Part shown: in pieces, positions 1 to 13,172 of the stretch | How the letters are laid out: every line of letters starts with the position of its first letter | How positions within the stretch are numbered: position 1 is the first letter of the stretch | Assembly: GCF_035582795.1 (NCBI RefSeq) | Contig: NC_134365.1 | Location: 44,186,135 to 44,250,134 of the forward strand | Direction of reading: 5' to 3' | From: Mycteria americana | Lineage: Eukaryota; Chordata; Aves; Ciconiiformes; Ciconiidae | Length of the DNA stretch: 64,000 bases | Notes under the pieces: model-generated | What the model saw: only the letters and a program-made list of their open reading frames with translations | Databases searched by the model: none | What the model was told of the DNA's origin: nothing | Program-made: the position numbers and the translations under genes

Positions 1-3000
1 AAAAAGGTAGAGAAGGCAACTGGGGCAAATGCTCTCAGGGGCAATGGGGATGCATGCACCATATAGCTGAAGCCTTGGCAACAGCTGGCAATTGCTGCCC
101 ATGGCGTCACATATATTGACTAGTCTGCAAGTTAATCCAGAGGACCATGTGGAACAAGAGACCTTATCCTATTGAATTAAACTGTGAACCTGGAAAAGAA
201 CTCACAGTAGATAAGACAGAAAACCAAAATGCCAATATGCCTTTCCCTGCTTCAGTTTCCTACCTTTCTCAGCTGTTTGGGGTGAGTTTTATTTGCTTCT
301 TCTGGTGTGTTTTTAAAGGACTGGTCAAAATCCTCCAAGTTTTACTTTAGTGGTTTTTTTCTTCCACATCTTGTTCCTTTTCTATCATTTCTCCTGTCTA
401 AAACAACCAGCCAGAAGCCCTTGAAAAAATAAATTCCAGCTCCTCTTGACAAACAACCCCCTGTTCTGCTTTGCCAGGTGACTGATTGATTAGTTACTGG
501 TACCCTTGGCCAGGCTGTCTCTTCTGTAGAGCTGCCAGTTACTTCATCCAGTGGTGCTTCCACATGAGTGATCACCAGGGACATGCAGCCTTCTCCTGTT
601 AGCCCTGCATCACTTTATACTTCTACGTAGATGAAGACACCCAGATAGACAAAACCTTCAATCAATGTACTGTTTGGAGTCTGACACATACAATGAGAGT
701 CTGCAGTATTAAAGAGAACTCATAGGAGTTGAAACAGATTTCTCAAATCATTACAGGACTACAGTTATTTGCACTTGGCTAGCACACGCCAGGTTGTTCT
801 TATATCCAAGTCTCTCAGCTGGAATCCATTTATTTTTTTCTCATCTTAAGGCCTCCAGGTTTATTATAGTGGTTATTTTAGCCTACTAGTAGACTGAAAG
901 CAGTATGAGACATATTCATCGCATGCAGGAGGGAAATTCTGCACATTGTAAGGGTGCCACCAGCTTTTTTCTTCCTAGCAGGCAGGAAGAACTAGACTCG
1001 CCAATTCCCTGATCTGCAGCGCTCTTCTGAGAATTTTGAATTTTAAACTTCAAACTTTAGACTAACAGCTCAGGTCAAAAATCTGACTAATTCCCAGCTG
1101 TATCCCAAGACTGGTCTTCGATCTGTGGGAGGGAAATTTTCACTGTGGAAATCTTTCTTTCTTTCTTTGTTTTATTAGGTAGTTGCACTATGGGCTAAAC
1201 AGAGAAAAATGAGCGTCTTTTGCTCCTTGCCCTTTCCTGGGAGATGCAGTGGGGAGTTCAGGCAACTATTTAAATCAAGTTAATTTTGCCTAAAAGCCTT
1301 GTCCCAGATGAGTTTCTCCCACACAAGAAGGGAAAGGTGACAAGAAATAAAGAGAACCTGGCTTTGGAGAATTTCTAGTCCCTACCCCACTTTTGCAGAC
1401 AGAGTTTGCCAGGAGGGCAACATACAAGATGAAGCCTAAACAGGAACTCAGTTATAGCTTGCACCAGTGACTGTACCTCTGAGTGGTGCTTTGACACTCT
1501 TTCCCTTTAGCTTTCCTTTTTTAACTTGGGAGAACCCTACAGACCAAGGCAAATATCTTAGTTGGAGACATAGACCAATCTGTAGCATGCAGATCCATAG
1601 GAAATATCCCAGAAAACATTATGAAGTTATGTTTACGATATTTGCAGCTAGACTAGACAACCTGTTAATGGACAGTAGGAGGGTGTTGTTTGGGGCAGGC
1701 ATTTCCAAACATCCTTAGAAGACTGAGAAGCTTTGGGTGGTCATCCCAAATAATTTTGTGGACTATTACATCCCATTGACCAGTTTAGCATCTCTGGCTT
1801 CTGTTACAGTGCTTATATCCACCTACATCCATCATGACCCTCAAAGCAGGTGGCAACTCACTAAAAAAATCAGCAGGCAGTATGGGACCCTTTGGTTTAT
1901 GATTTATTTATTTCCAGCTCAGCTTCTAATTTTGCAAAAGAAGGCTTCTCAGCATGCATCAGTAAAAGATTAATCTTGTACCCCTCTCAAAAATAACTGT
2001 TCATAGTTTTCCTTGTTTGTCAGGAATTCTCCTTTTATTCTCAGCAAGTAGCCTCCTGTTATGTGGATGATGTGCAGATGGCCATTCTTTCACCTTTAGA
2101 TCCTATGGTGGACAGATTTGGCAAGCGGCAGTCCTTCTCAACCTGCAAAGCACTCTGCCAAAGGTATTAATTTCTTGAAATAAATTAATAACACATTGGA
2201 TCTGTTTACATAGATTCTTAGTTTTACTGTCCCCAGCCATCTCAGGGTTACAACACAGAAACCTAATGGAAAGTTAAGGCTGTGCAGAGTCATTAGAAAA
2301 GCCAGCTTAAATCTTGATTTCTGCCAGACATATGCCACTGAAGGTCAGGTACTGCAGTTTTTAATTTTACAACTATAAACACTGAGTTTGTAAAAGGATA
2401 ACTCATTTATTTCTCTTTTGTTAAAGCTTGAGTAAATATATCCATGACACTAAAACATTTGCATTATTAAAGCATGTGAATGAACTTGAATAAATTGCTA
2501 ATCTGAAAAGGCTATAATTATTTTTGCCGAGACATGAATAAATAACTTTTTTGCAGCATCTGTAAGCTTAGGTTGTCCATTTGCCCTTGTGCACTTGAAA
2601 ACGCAAATACCAGTTGAGTCACCTGGATCAAAGCCATGTTTTAGTAAGACATAGAAGAAACAAAGTATATTTGCTGTCAGCTTTCAGTACTGGAATTACA
2701 AAAATAATTGTAATTGATTCTACTTCTTTGAAAAAAAAAGCTGACCCTTCATTTCCTTGGACAAACCAAAATGGTTGTTAGCCATCTTCAGTGACCTTTC
2801 TCTTAGCTGACAGTTGGTTTGTGACAGATGACGCTGAGTAAAAACCAAAGCTATGTACCTGATGCAGTCTGGTTTTGAACTATCATTTGTGATACATGTG
2901 GATTTGTTATGAAAGCTTCAGCATCTTGAATATCTTTGTTTTTCTGTCCAGACATTGAAAAATTGTTCAAGCCTGTTTCTGCATAGGGAATATATATTTC

Positions 3001-3249
3001 ATTTCTGAATTTATAGAGCTGGATTTAATAGCATTCTTGTTTCCTATTTTCCTAGAAACTTTTCTTTTCCTTGGTAGCTTTGGGAATTCCAAATATCTCC
3101 AGTGTTAAACATTTCCCCAAGAATGAGTAGAAGCAGTCTAACATTTGAAGGAAATGACATGAAAAAAGTGTGACTTTCATTTGAGTTGGTGTCTTTGTTG
3201 CTGAAACAAAGACAGGCAAGAAACACTAGTTGAAACATGGGAAATTATG
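1..3249. other. unique non-coding sequence, no gene seen
   Basis: AT-rich single-copy-looking DNA. The open frames here are all 83 codons or shorter and none resembles a protein I know. I see no CpG cluster, no tRNA-like fold and no recognisable transposon. It could be intergenic or intronic. Confidence 0.6.
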
Positions 3250-3459
3250 ATTAGATGCTAGGAACAAAAGTTCAGTGAAGGTGATTAAACACTGGAACAG
3301 CTTGTTCAGAGATGTTGCATGATCTCCACCCTTGAAGATATTCAAAACTCAACAGGACATGGCCCTGAGCAAGCTGACCTAAGTTGTCCTTGCTTTGGGA
3401 GCAGCAGCAGGAGTTGAACTAGGTGAAGTCCCTTCCAACTTGAATTATTCTATAATTCA
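3250..3459 (+). mobile_element. CR1 non-LTR retrotransposon, 3' fragment
   Basis: This is a 5'-truncated CR1 LINE. The order of recognisable blocks matches the CR1 3' end: a degenerate 'TTAGATnnTAGGAAnAAA' block, then 'AAACACTGGAACAG' near 3288, a block on terms of 'TTGAAGATATTCAAAACTCAACAGGACA' type near 3334-3361, and the terminal 'CCCTTCCAACTTGAATTATTC' region ending at about 3459. CR1 copies truncate at the 5' end and stop at short 3' terminal repeats, as here. No reverse transcriptase coding sequence remains. Divergence looks substantial, so it is an old, inactive copy. Confidence 0.88.
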
Positions 3460-6400
3460 GAGCCTGCCATATGAAAGATGACAGCAAAGTATTGTCTATG
3501 ATCATTGTCAGTCCTCAGATTTTAGATTCAAGATATGATTATCTTTGCTGGTGTATAGATTGCTTTGAATTCTACAGCAAGAAGATTCTGAATATTCATG
3601 CCACCACTTCTATGTCACAGACCTACAACCATTTGTTCCTTGGAAAACTGTTCTTCATCTAGCAGGTTCCTGTTCTAGCAGAAACAATCCTGACTAAGCT
3701 TGTGAGTTTTGTCTTGGTGGAATATTAGGATTAGATTGTGCCTGCGAACAGAACAGAGAAGTGAAATATTCTCCCTTAAGTTTCTTCTGAATGCTTAATC
3801 AGAAGTATATTTCATATACAACCTGAAGTACATTAAAATTCAATTACTGTTAGTTACTGTTAACTAATTTGAAAATTAGGAGGGCTTTGGAAATCAAAGC
3901 AATTGTGAAGGAACAACTGTTCATGCCTTCCCATGACATGCAGTGAAAGAATCATGCAACTAGTGGGTGATGCCTGCTGCAGGCAATAGTGAAAATGGCT
4001 CAGCAATTGAACAAGCAAACATAGATAAACTTCTAATTTGAAGCACATTTTTTTTAATTTTTTTTTTTTTCTGCTCTGCTGTGTTTTAAAGTTGTTGAGC
4101 TTAGCATGTTGGAAACATTCAATTTGGTTTTACCTTCCTGGGATAAGGAAATCAGTAAGGATGGTATGGGACGGAGGAATGACAAACATACCTACCGACA
4201 TTTAGCTGGTGTCCCAGTTTTACTTGGTTAACAAAGTTCCCTTTAGAACAGGCAGAATAAAGAAAAAGCAAGAACTCTGACTGACTATATTGGAAAACAG
4301 TTGGTTTTGCTATATGCTGTCTTCCTTTCTGATCATAGATTATAATAAGCAAAAAGTTCTATATAATACAGTAGCTGGAGGCTTCCTGACCCACGGTTTA
4401 ATGGTACTAAAGATAAGGACTTCCCACCTTCCCACACATTTTTTAAAAGAAGACATGGAGAGTTAAAGCTTCTGAGAAGAGAAGAAAATAAAAGAATTTC
4501 AGGTTCTGGGCAGCAGCACCATGCATATTATTATAGGTTAACCAGTTTCAGGTATGCCTAGAGAGCATGGATTAGTAGACCAAATATACATGATAACTAG
4601 CAACCGCTATGATTCTTTCATCAGAGTCAGCACTATCACAGATAAATCAAAGACCCAGTGCATGGAAGTCGTGCACAGGAAGAAGGGATCCAGCTTGCTA
4701 GGACTATCATATATCCAACAGGCAAAACCGGGGGAGTGGAAAGGATGGGACATAGTAGCCCTGTGCAGTGACAGGCTGTGATCCTTGTCTCCCAATTATG
4801 CTTGCTGAGAAGTTTCCCATTGAGGGATGAGACACAAGAGCCTGCTATAGGAAAAACACTTATCTGACCTTATCCATACAGCATAACATGGAAGAAAAAT
4901 ATCATTTCAATCAGTCTGGATCATCAGAAAACCATCCCTTTCCTGGGTGTAAGACAATAATCCGTGAGTTACCCCTGCATCCAAATTTGACTGTTAGTGA
5001 GAAAGAGGTGCCATGGCAGAATAACATTTTCTACACTACTGATCACAGAAATCAAATTCTGTCCAGTGCTTGCCTAAACCAATGACTAACTAACATTGGC
5101 CACCACAACAATTGTTTGATGGGAGAAGAGTAGTATTGTACTATGCCTTATTGTCTCCAACTTCTTGTCTTCCTCCTTTCTTTTCTAACCCAAGGCTGCT
5201 ACTTCTCAGCTCTTTCCCATGGTGCAAACACAAATCAGGATTTGCTTGTTAGCTCAGACTTGCACTTTTTTTCATCTGACTTGTGCCTTATGAGTGAAAT
5301 CTGTTGCAGTGGTTGGAAAGGACCCAACTAATGTAAAAAAAAAAAAAAAAACACCCCTCCCCCCCCCCAAAAAAAATAAGGATATATGTATTATAATTTG
5401 TCTTGGATAGCTGTAGTTAAGATCTTCCACCAGATGAATGTGCTGCAATCCCATTGAAAGCACATAAAGATGGTACAACATAAAGATGATTTGCTCCTAC
5501 ATAGCTGAGAACTTCCAAGTCTTCTCTGGTCATCTTTGATCTTTTTCAATCCTTCTGGAAGGTGCTGGAAAGGTTGGAAGATGCTGAAGATCTGTACCTA
5601 GCCATTTCCACTCATATTTCTTCTTAGCAATGGAAAGACTATGCAGAAGTATCACCGACATGCTGATCCAAAATGAGGCACAGAGCAAGTATCCCACATA
5701 TCACAGTAGTGCCAGTATATGACCCATTACTAGTCTACTTCGAAAACAACTCATGATTTTTTCCTATTGTACACTTAACACAGTTCCTAATTTAAGAAAT
5801 TCTACTTAAATTATCCTGGTGATAGAAGTTATTTCATCCAGGGACAAAATCAAGAGATGAGCTAGCAGGCTCCTGCAGCTCCTGGGCTAACAGCTCTGGT
5901 TCTGTCCACAATTTTCAAAGCAGGCTAAAATACCCACTGCAGTGGATCTCTGAACCTTGTTATTCAAAAGAGCACATGAATACATTTTCCAGTTTTGTTA
6001 CCTCTTAAGATTTTTTAGATTTTTTACATGATCAGTGTTAAGTTTACTTTACACTGTTTAATACTAGCAATAATTTACTGTGTGTAATTTATAAAAAATG
6101 CAATTCCTTGTTTATTTTTTTCTGACTCTGAACTATCTTCTGGCTGAGTTCCTGTGTTTCTTGCTTTTCATTATATGACTCAGTCTTCCAAAGGCAATTG
6201 TTCCACGAGGAAGATAAGATGAAAAGGCAACTGAAATAATACAATGTGTCATAAAAATAAAATGTGGTACAATTTTAGTTTATTGTTACTGAGGGAATTC
6301 CATTTCAGTATCTTTCTCTCTGTGCCCAAAAGTAAGATAAACTAGTGAGCATTGATACTTCTGGTCAGAAATTTTCAGTTATATAACATACTGGCATATA

Positions 6401-8104
6401 CGTGCTGTTTATACAAGACAAAGGCAAAATTTACTCCCTACAGACAAAAGACCATTAGCTTTAAAACTTTCATTACTTCTAGATTCATGATATCCTGAAG
6501 ATAAAAACTTGTACTCTTTTCCAAGAAAAAAAAGCCTTGAGTCTCTACCAAAAGATGCACAGCTTCCTCGCAGTACTGAAATTTTAAAAATTGCCTCAGT
6601 CAAGGCTTTAATATGCTTTTGGTGCCACTATGTAGTACTCAGTATATTTCTGAAAGCTTTGTAATGGTCAATTAACTTGGCTGATAAACTTAGAAAATAC
6701 AAGCTTTTTGTGGAAGTGGCACTCAGTAGTAGCTGCTCCCATTACTACAGATCTATTCTGCATACCTGCCAGAGACCACAAGCAGGGTTTGAGGGGCGGT
6801 TGCTTTTGACTGTAAAGTTACAGGGCAGATTAGCAGTCTTTCTGCCAAGAACTCAATACCAGAGCTGAGATAAGCTGAATTAGTAAGTGTAAGAAATCAC
6901 AGGAAACAGAGGGAGACAAGCGTGAGGCAAACTAAGGTGCTTTCTTCTATCAACTCTTTGACAACTTCTCTCAGGCTTTCTATAATATGTCTACAAAGCC
7001 AAAAGATAAAAGCAAATTAACTGGACTCAAATCCAGAAAGTATACTATGCTTTCTGCAATGAGGAATGTTTTTTCAAGACTCTGTAATGGCTCCCTGGTT
7101 TCCTGGAGTCAAGCAGCAACAATTCCTCACTTTCTTTTTTTTAACGGATTATTGTTTAAACTAGGTGTTTTATAGAAACACAAACTGATGGAAAAACGTA
7201 ATTCCATGAAACACCACTCCCTGGGTGGAGAGCTCGATCTCAAAAGACGTAACAGATGTTGCATTAGATGAGAGGGGAGAGAAAGAACTGTCGTGTAAGC
7301 AAAATAATCAAAAGGCAAAGTAAAAATTAAGTATCTGTCAAAGAAGAAATACTTTCTTGTTCATTATTTTCACAGAGGCCATTCCAGGCAATTATCATAA
7401 AGCTTTTTCAGTACTGAATGCTATTTCGGCAGCGTAAAGCACTGCAAACCTTGAATAAAGCCCTATGCAGGAGTAACTTCCATGTTCACTATGCACTCAA
7501 CCGTCATGGCAGAGATAAGAGCCTGGCTGATTCCTCCCTGACCACGGGCCCAGTTCTGTTACATTCAGATCAGCATAAATTTGTACTAGTTCAGCTGAAG
7601 GTAAAGAAGGTTATTTTCAATTGATACTGAAGTAATTCAGAGCAAGCCCTGATTCAAAATGGGCAGATTAGATAATGTCATGTATTGAATACAGACATAA
7701 ATGCAGGCCTTCACTCACTGAGCAGTGAATAAAAATACGTATTTAGTATATTGGTAATAACTAACAATTAATTAGATTTGTTTAATGTTCTATCCATTGA
7801 TGAATTAAATATCATTTGCATTGACAGCAATTGTACTCCTTGCTGTATTGCTCTGTGCTGCTGTGATAATTATTATTTCAAAGCAAAAGTCAGTCTTTTT
7901 CCCTCATTCAAGAGATACCATCCACCATATGAATCATGGATTTTATCTAAAGCATACTGAAGTCCACTGGAAAAACTCCTGTGGCCTTCAGTGAGCTTTA
8001 GATCACTTTCTGAACAGGTCAGGGTTCTTGTGGAAAATAACAGCATGAGACCTTGTAATTATGTCTGAATATATAATGCCTGTGCATAGGGGGTATATTT
8101 GAAG
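3460..8104. other. unique non-coding sequence with a small A/C low-complexity tract
   Basis: No gene recognised. Open frames are 82 codons or shorter and several overlap on both strands (for example 4554-4781 plus against 4607-4795 minus), as expected by chance. The only structured item is the A17/C10/A8 tract near 5335-5376. Confidence 0.6.
5335..5376. repeat. mononucleotide tract A17-(C-rich)-A8
   Basis: A run of 17 A is followed by a short C-rich stretch containing C10 (5359-5368) and then A8 (5369-5376). This is simple-sequence DNA prone to replication slippage. The open frame that crosses it on the minus strand, rich in Gly and Phe, is an artefact of the runs. The exact run lengths could include sequencing error. 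Confidence 0.85.
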
Positions 8105-8215
8105 GAATCACAAAATCTCAGAATGGCTGAAGTTGGAAGAGACCTCTGGAGATCAAGTAGTCCAACCCCCCTGCTCAGAGAAGGGTCAATTAGTGCATGT
8201 TTCCCCAAGGCCATG
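8105..8215 (-). mobile_element. CR1 non-LTR retrotransposon, 3' fragment (minus strand)
   Basis: The plus strand reads as the reverse complement of a CR1 3' end: 'GAATCAC...CTCAGAATGGCTGAAGTTGGAAGAGACCTC', then 'AGTAGTCCAACCCCCCTGCTCAGAG', fading out after 'CCCCAAGGCCATG'. The element therefore lies on the minus strand with its 3' terminus at 8105. It is a short, 5'-truncated, non-coding remnant, but it is closer to the avian consensus that I remember than the copy at 3250. Confidence 0.92.
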
Positions 8216-11200
8216 CTGGAACATAACTCTAACTTTATTTCTTTAGTTTTAAATGACTGACTTTCCCAATTTAATGGTCTCTTACATAAAACCCTGTACT
8301 ACATTTTACTCTCTAATTATGGGATCGTTTGCCAATCTTTTGTGGCCTCTTATCAAGAGAGTGGAATCCTGTTGTGCATTTTACATTTAGTATTATAATT
8401 TTTTTTCACTGAACAGGGCATCAGGATTTGGAGTTTTAATGCAATCTTGGAAATTATTGTAATGTGCTAAACTAATTTTGACCTCTTTAAGGTTCTATAT
8501 CTCGATTGCAAAGCACTCCATTTCTTTATCACGCGTCAATGAGACTGCAATCAATGGAGAAAAGTATTAAACAGAACTAATGTAAAATTGATATCTTTTG
8601 GAAGGGTAGGTAGATACCTTCAAAAATTGTCAAAAGTTCTACCAGAAACGTAGCACTCTGAGGCGCTTTGCTGTCAGACATCACTGCTGAGCCTCGACGA
8701 AAGTGGGATACTGAATACTCACTTAGGTTTCTATACAGATAATGGCTCAGTTCTTGTCCCACTGATTTTAATGGAATTGTTCCCACACATTTTTGTGTCC
8801 ATAACCATTTGCAGAACTGCTCCACTGAATCTTTTCACCATTTCCCTGGATGTTTAAGATGACGTCCTGCAACATCCATGTTCTTATGAATCTGCCTATT
8901 TTTTAGACTGAGCGCTATATGGCAATTAGCCGAGAATGAGACCAATTACAAGCGATTGGTTGATGTTGCCTATGTGTACCTGATACTGATTGTTGATGAG
9001 AGTTACATTTTAATTAAAATTACAGCTTTTCTTACTACATATTACTAGTTGAATATAAATTAGAGTAGCCTTCATGCTGTTACTTCTTCCAGCCATTGCA
9101 AAGCCAGAAATACATGGAGCATGAGGCTGGAAAGGGAGCAAATCTCCGGGGTTACTGCCAGTTTAAGCAGGGTGTTTTCCTTGGATCAGGGAAATAGGGG
9201 GGTACAAATCAAGCTAGAATTTTAAGGTTAGTCCTAATCTTAGTCCTCATCTCCCATTTCCTTATAAAGAGATAGAGTAACATTTGTTCCATGGGTGGTA
9301 TTTTCTTTCTTCTATTCCTTTATGCTGATGAGGTCCCTAATTTGAGCACATTGTCAATTTTCACAGACTTTGAAGTTAATGCAATGTTTTCTATGCGTGA
9401 AGCATATTCTCACATGCTAGAATTAAAAATTTAAATTTATATTACTTTTTTAGTATCTATTAAGTATTTTATTGAATGAAAATTTAATGCATGTTTTCAA
9501 AAAGTAAAATCTGATTTAAATTCTAAAGACCAGAACATGTCAGTCTGAACTGCGTAAAGTGAAAAAGTATCTACCTTTTAGAAAGAGAGCTCATGAAACT
9601 GTTTTCCAGTTCTAGGTGATTTGGGTCTCATACATTACTGAGACATTTCTGAATCTCTTAGAGTACTGAAATTTTTGTGGTGGGAAGAATAAATACACCA
9701 GCAAAGAACAGTGACTGACAGTGACCTGAAAGTAGTGAGGGACAAAGTCTGTCTGATCTTATTTGAAATGATATTTCAGACTTCACAGCTTACACTGAGA
9801 AGGCTCTGTCATCAATCAGTGGCCTTGTTAGCAATCTCAGTGGGCAGACTAATTAATGATGCTGCTTTGCATAGATTTGGGGGATGAGTAGGAAATTGAT
9901 ATAACATAATTAAACTATTGTAAAGCCTCAGTTTTGAACTATTACTTATAAAAAAGTTGGTGGATATATGAGTTTAATCAAAGCTAATAAATATGCATGG
10001 ATTTACCTTGCGTCAGTTAATTTTTGGAGCACAATCCCAAATACAGCTCTCTGTCAGATGCTGCTTTTGGATGCATGTGCTGTGAATTAAGCGGTGAGCA
10101 GCATTTCCTACAGCCTTTAACTCACAGGGCAGAACAGGAACAAACTTGTCTAGCTGGGGCTTCCTAGTCCGTATTTCGCTGGGTGCCACCACAGTGGCTT
10201 CAGCCCTCAGCGTTCACGTAAGCGTAAAGTATAATGCTGTAGGCCATCCCCTCGACAGGGGCAGGGGGTTAGGGATGCATAGTACTGTTGTGAGAAGTAT
10301 CATGACTCAGGATGTTGCTGCTTAGAAGTCATTTGTCAGCAGGTCAATATTCTTCCCTTAGCAGACACATATGTTACATTTAGCTGACTTGCTCTGACTG
10401 ACTGCTTTCACGTTTTCACTTCTTGTATGTTGGGCTGCAGGATTAAACTGATTATACTGAATAGAAGATTACAAAATTCCTTGCATATTTCAAAAGCATA
10501 TAGGCTTTGCAGTTTGCACATCCACAAAATGGAAGCTATATCAGTTTCTAGGAAAAATAATGTGCATTTAAAAGAAATATTATCTCCACAAATATATATT
10601 AAAAGAGCACCTGTCCAAGGTGCGGCAAGGAATACAGCACAGACCATGTTGGTGTTCCTGTTCCAAATCGTTGGCTTCAGGGGCTTCATTATATTGTGCG
10701 AAACATTGAGCTTATCAGTGTGATGGTATCTTGCCTGATGGCATAGGGATAATTAAATGAGGATTTTTAGGGAGAAGAGTAAGGAGAAAAAGGAAAAAGT
10801 ATTAAAAGATTAAGCTTCTTAGCAAGAAAGGTACTGTTAACTGGCCAATATCCCTACCTGGCTCCTTCTAAGCTAGAGGGGTTTAATCTTTGCCGTCCTA
10901 AGGCTAGGATCAAGGATTCTGAACCACTGACCTAGAAAACACCAAGGGAGCTGAAGCAGTTTGTTTGCAATTGCTTGAAGGGAATCTCAGACATACAAAC
11001 AGCCAGAAAGTGCTGCAAGAAGGCCACTCTCTTACTCCCTGAGTCCCTGGGATGAATGAAACGCATCAAAGCTTGCAAAGAAGGATAAAAATTCAGGCAA
11101 AAGATGATAAAACTGGCCTATGGCTCCTGCATGAGCATATAATACGTGTTTTTATCTAAATAGATGGGAAAGTCACAAATTGGGTCCACCAAAGAACACA

Positions 11201-12043
11201 ATAGAGATAACAGTAAATGTCACTTATGGTAGTAACCATAGTGCCTACCATTTTGATTAACCCAGTGCCTTTTGAAGTTCAAAGATGAATATAGTAGCTA
11301 GTTCTTTCACAGCCACTTTATTGTTCTAGCTGCTCTGCAATCTAGTCCCTTTAAGCTTTTCCATTACGTTGTGTGGACTGTATTTTGTGCAGCAGAGCTC
11401 TCAGACAAAAATACTGGCTTCAGAGCAATTCATGGATGAGGAAAGTGGTACACACAGCCAAAATGCACTTACGAAAATCTGCCCATGTTTCATCACATAT
11501 CTGGGACATACTGTGCCCAAACAAAGTTTTCCAACATGTAGTCAATCTTAGAAATGTTAGCTATATTGGACAAAGGGATTATAATACAACTCAAAAAAAT
11601 TCCACATGCCTCCAATATTTTATAATGATTTTTATCAAGTAATCTGGAGCTGTAGGCAGCCCATCAACAAACTAACCATGCGACAAGCCTAGAGGTGACT
11701 CCAGAGCTGCCAGAGGAACCTGCCAAGGAGCCAGATGTCACTAGGAATGTTTCTGTCACTACTTAGCTGCTGGGTCCCATGGCTGCCACGAAACAAGAGA
11801 AGGAATGGGATAACGTATAATCTTACTTTTCTGAGGCTAGCAGCCTTTAAATCAATCTACTGCAATTCTGTTGCCATTTGAAGTAAATATTTCTGTGTCT
11901 GCACCTTTTTCCAAGCTAAAACATGTGTGCACATGTGTATGTGTGTAAGGCAGTGAAGCTTCTAGAGTTTTAAGAATAAAATTGTTGTTTATTATTGACC
12001 ATTACTGTTGTATATTGTTAGCTTTCAGTGTCATAGTTTGAAA
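8216..12043. other. unique non-coding sequence; possible conserved block near 9.85-10.0 kb
   Basis: No gene recognised. Overlapping plus (10427-10723, 98 codons) and minus (10408-10689, 93 codons) open frames are not convincing: neither resembles a known protein and neither has a clear splice or start context. Around 9849-10010 there is an AT-rich stretch with homeodomain-type and octamer-like motifs, discussed as a finding. Confidence 0.55.
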
Positions 12044-12189
12044 GTGGAAGTGTTCAAGGCCAGGCTGGATGGGGCTTTGAGCAACCTGATCTAGTGGAAC
12101 GTATCCCTGCCCATGGCAGGAGGGCTAGAACTAGATGATCTTTAAGGTCCCTTCCAACCCAAACCATTCGATGATTCTATGCTTCTATG
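12044..12189 (+). mobile_element. CR1 non-LTR retrotransposon, 3' end
   Basis: This is a textbook CR1 3' terminus. It reads 'GTGTTCAAGGCCAGGCTGGATGGGGCTTTGAGCAACCTGATCTAGTGG' in segments, then 'CCCATGGCAGGAGGGCTAGAACTAGATGATCTTTAAGGTCCCTTCCAACCCAAACCATTC', and ends in two ATTCTATG/CTTCTATG-like terminal units (12174-12189). It is 5'-truncated to about 146 bp, with no coding sequence. It lies about 400 bp from the solo LTR, so two independent insertions sit close together. Confidence 0.95.
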
Positions 12190-12233
12190 AAATGAAACTT
12201 TCTATTTTGGACATGTTCAGATCTCACGGCTTA

Positions 12234-12265
12234 GGTAGTCCATTAGGCTTTGGTAGTCCATTAGG
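12234..12265. repeat. 14-bp direct repeat, 18-bp period
   Basis: 'GGTAGTCCATTAGG' occurs exactly at 12234-12247 and again at 12252-12265. It is a small local duplication just downstream of the CR1 3' end. It has no coding meaning that I can see. Confidence 0.85.
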
Positions 12266-12583
12266 ACGAAATAAGTAGACCTTGGAGCATTTATGGAGTT
12301 AAGGCTCTACGAAAACTTTTTGGCATTCAGAAACATCCAAAATCGCAGTGTTGATGTCCAAAGAAGGTCTGCTTCATTCAGTGTCTGGGTTTTAATCAGT
12401 CACAAGGCAACACAAGTAAATTCTGGAAGGCATTGAACTCTTTTTGATCAATGATGTCTCACTCCCATACAGTAATATTCATTCACTGGGCAGTAATATT
12501 GTGTTTATCCTTATATTTTTAATGGTTACCATTCAGTCTGGTACTGTAGATAAGTGTAACTCAAACTTCATTCACCTGGAAAG

Positions 12584-13172
12584 CAAGCTGTTGTTAATTA
12601 GCCCCAGTCGGCAATTAAGCCCCACACAGCCACTTGCTCACTCTCCCTGCCCGGTGGGATGGGGGAGAGAATCGGAAGAGCAAAAGTAAGAAAACTCATG
12701 GGCTGAGATAAGATAAGAGATAAAAGTTTAATAATTGGAAAAAAATTATATTAATAATAAACTGTAATGAAAAGGAAAACAACAAGAGAGCGAGAGAGGA
12801 ACAAAACCCAGGAAAAAACAAGTGATACAACCGCTCACCACCCGCCGACTGACACCCAGCTAGCCCCCGAGCAGCGACCGCTACCCCCTAGCCAACTCCC
12901 CCCAGTTTATATACTGGGCATGACAACATATGGTATGGAATAGCCCTTTGGCCAGTTTGGATCAACAGTTTGGAGTGCCCCCTCCCAGCTTCTTGTGCGC
13001 CCAGCAAAGCATGGGAAGCTGAAAAGTCCTTGACCAGTGTAAACATTACTCAGCAACAACTAAAACATCCATGTGTTATCAACATTATTCTCATCCTACA
13101 TCCAAAACACAGCACTATACCAGCTACTAGGAGGAAAATTAACTCTATCCCAGCCGACACCAGGACACAGGC
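12584..13172 (-). mobile_element. solo LTR of an endogenous retrovirus, TguLTR5/ERVL-like (12589-13167) with candidate target-site duplication
   Basis: Read on the minus strand the element starts TGTCCTGG at 13167 and ends AACAACA at 12589, giving TG...CA ends and about 579 bp. Internal blocks match, from memory, the LTR type common in neoavian genomes: 'GGGATAGAGTTAA', 'TAGTAGCTGGTATAGTGCT', 'GGCCAAAGGGCTATTCCATACCATATG', a TATATAAA box (12906-12913), 'GTCGGCGGGTGGTGAGCGG' and 'CATCCCACCGGGCAGGGAG'. The TATA-like box would place U3 at roughly 12915-13167. Flanks are CAAGC (12584-12588) and CAGGC (13168-13172), 4 of 5 bases alike, fitting the 5-bp duplication of ERVL-type insertions. No gag, pol or env lies beside it, so it is a solo LTR left by recombination. 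Short open frames inside it are not genes. The exact subfamily is recalled, not searched. Confidence 0.9.

Noticed and set aside
10408..10723. Overlapping plus and minus frames near 100 codons each
   Set aside because: Openness on both strands of AT-rich DNA and no recognisable protein suggest chance.
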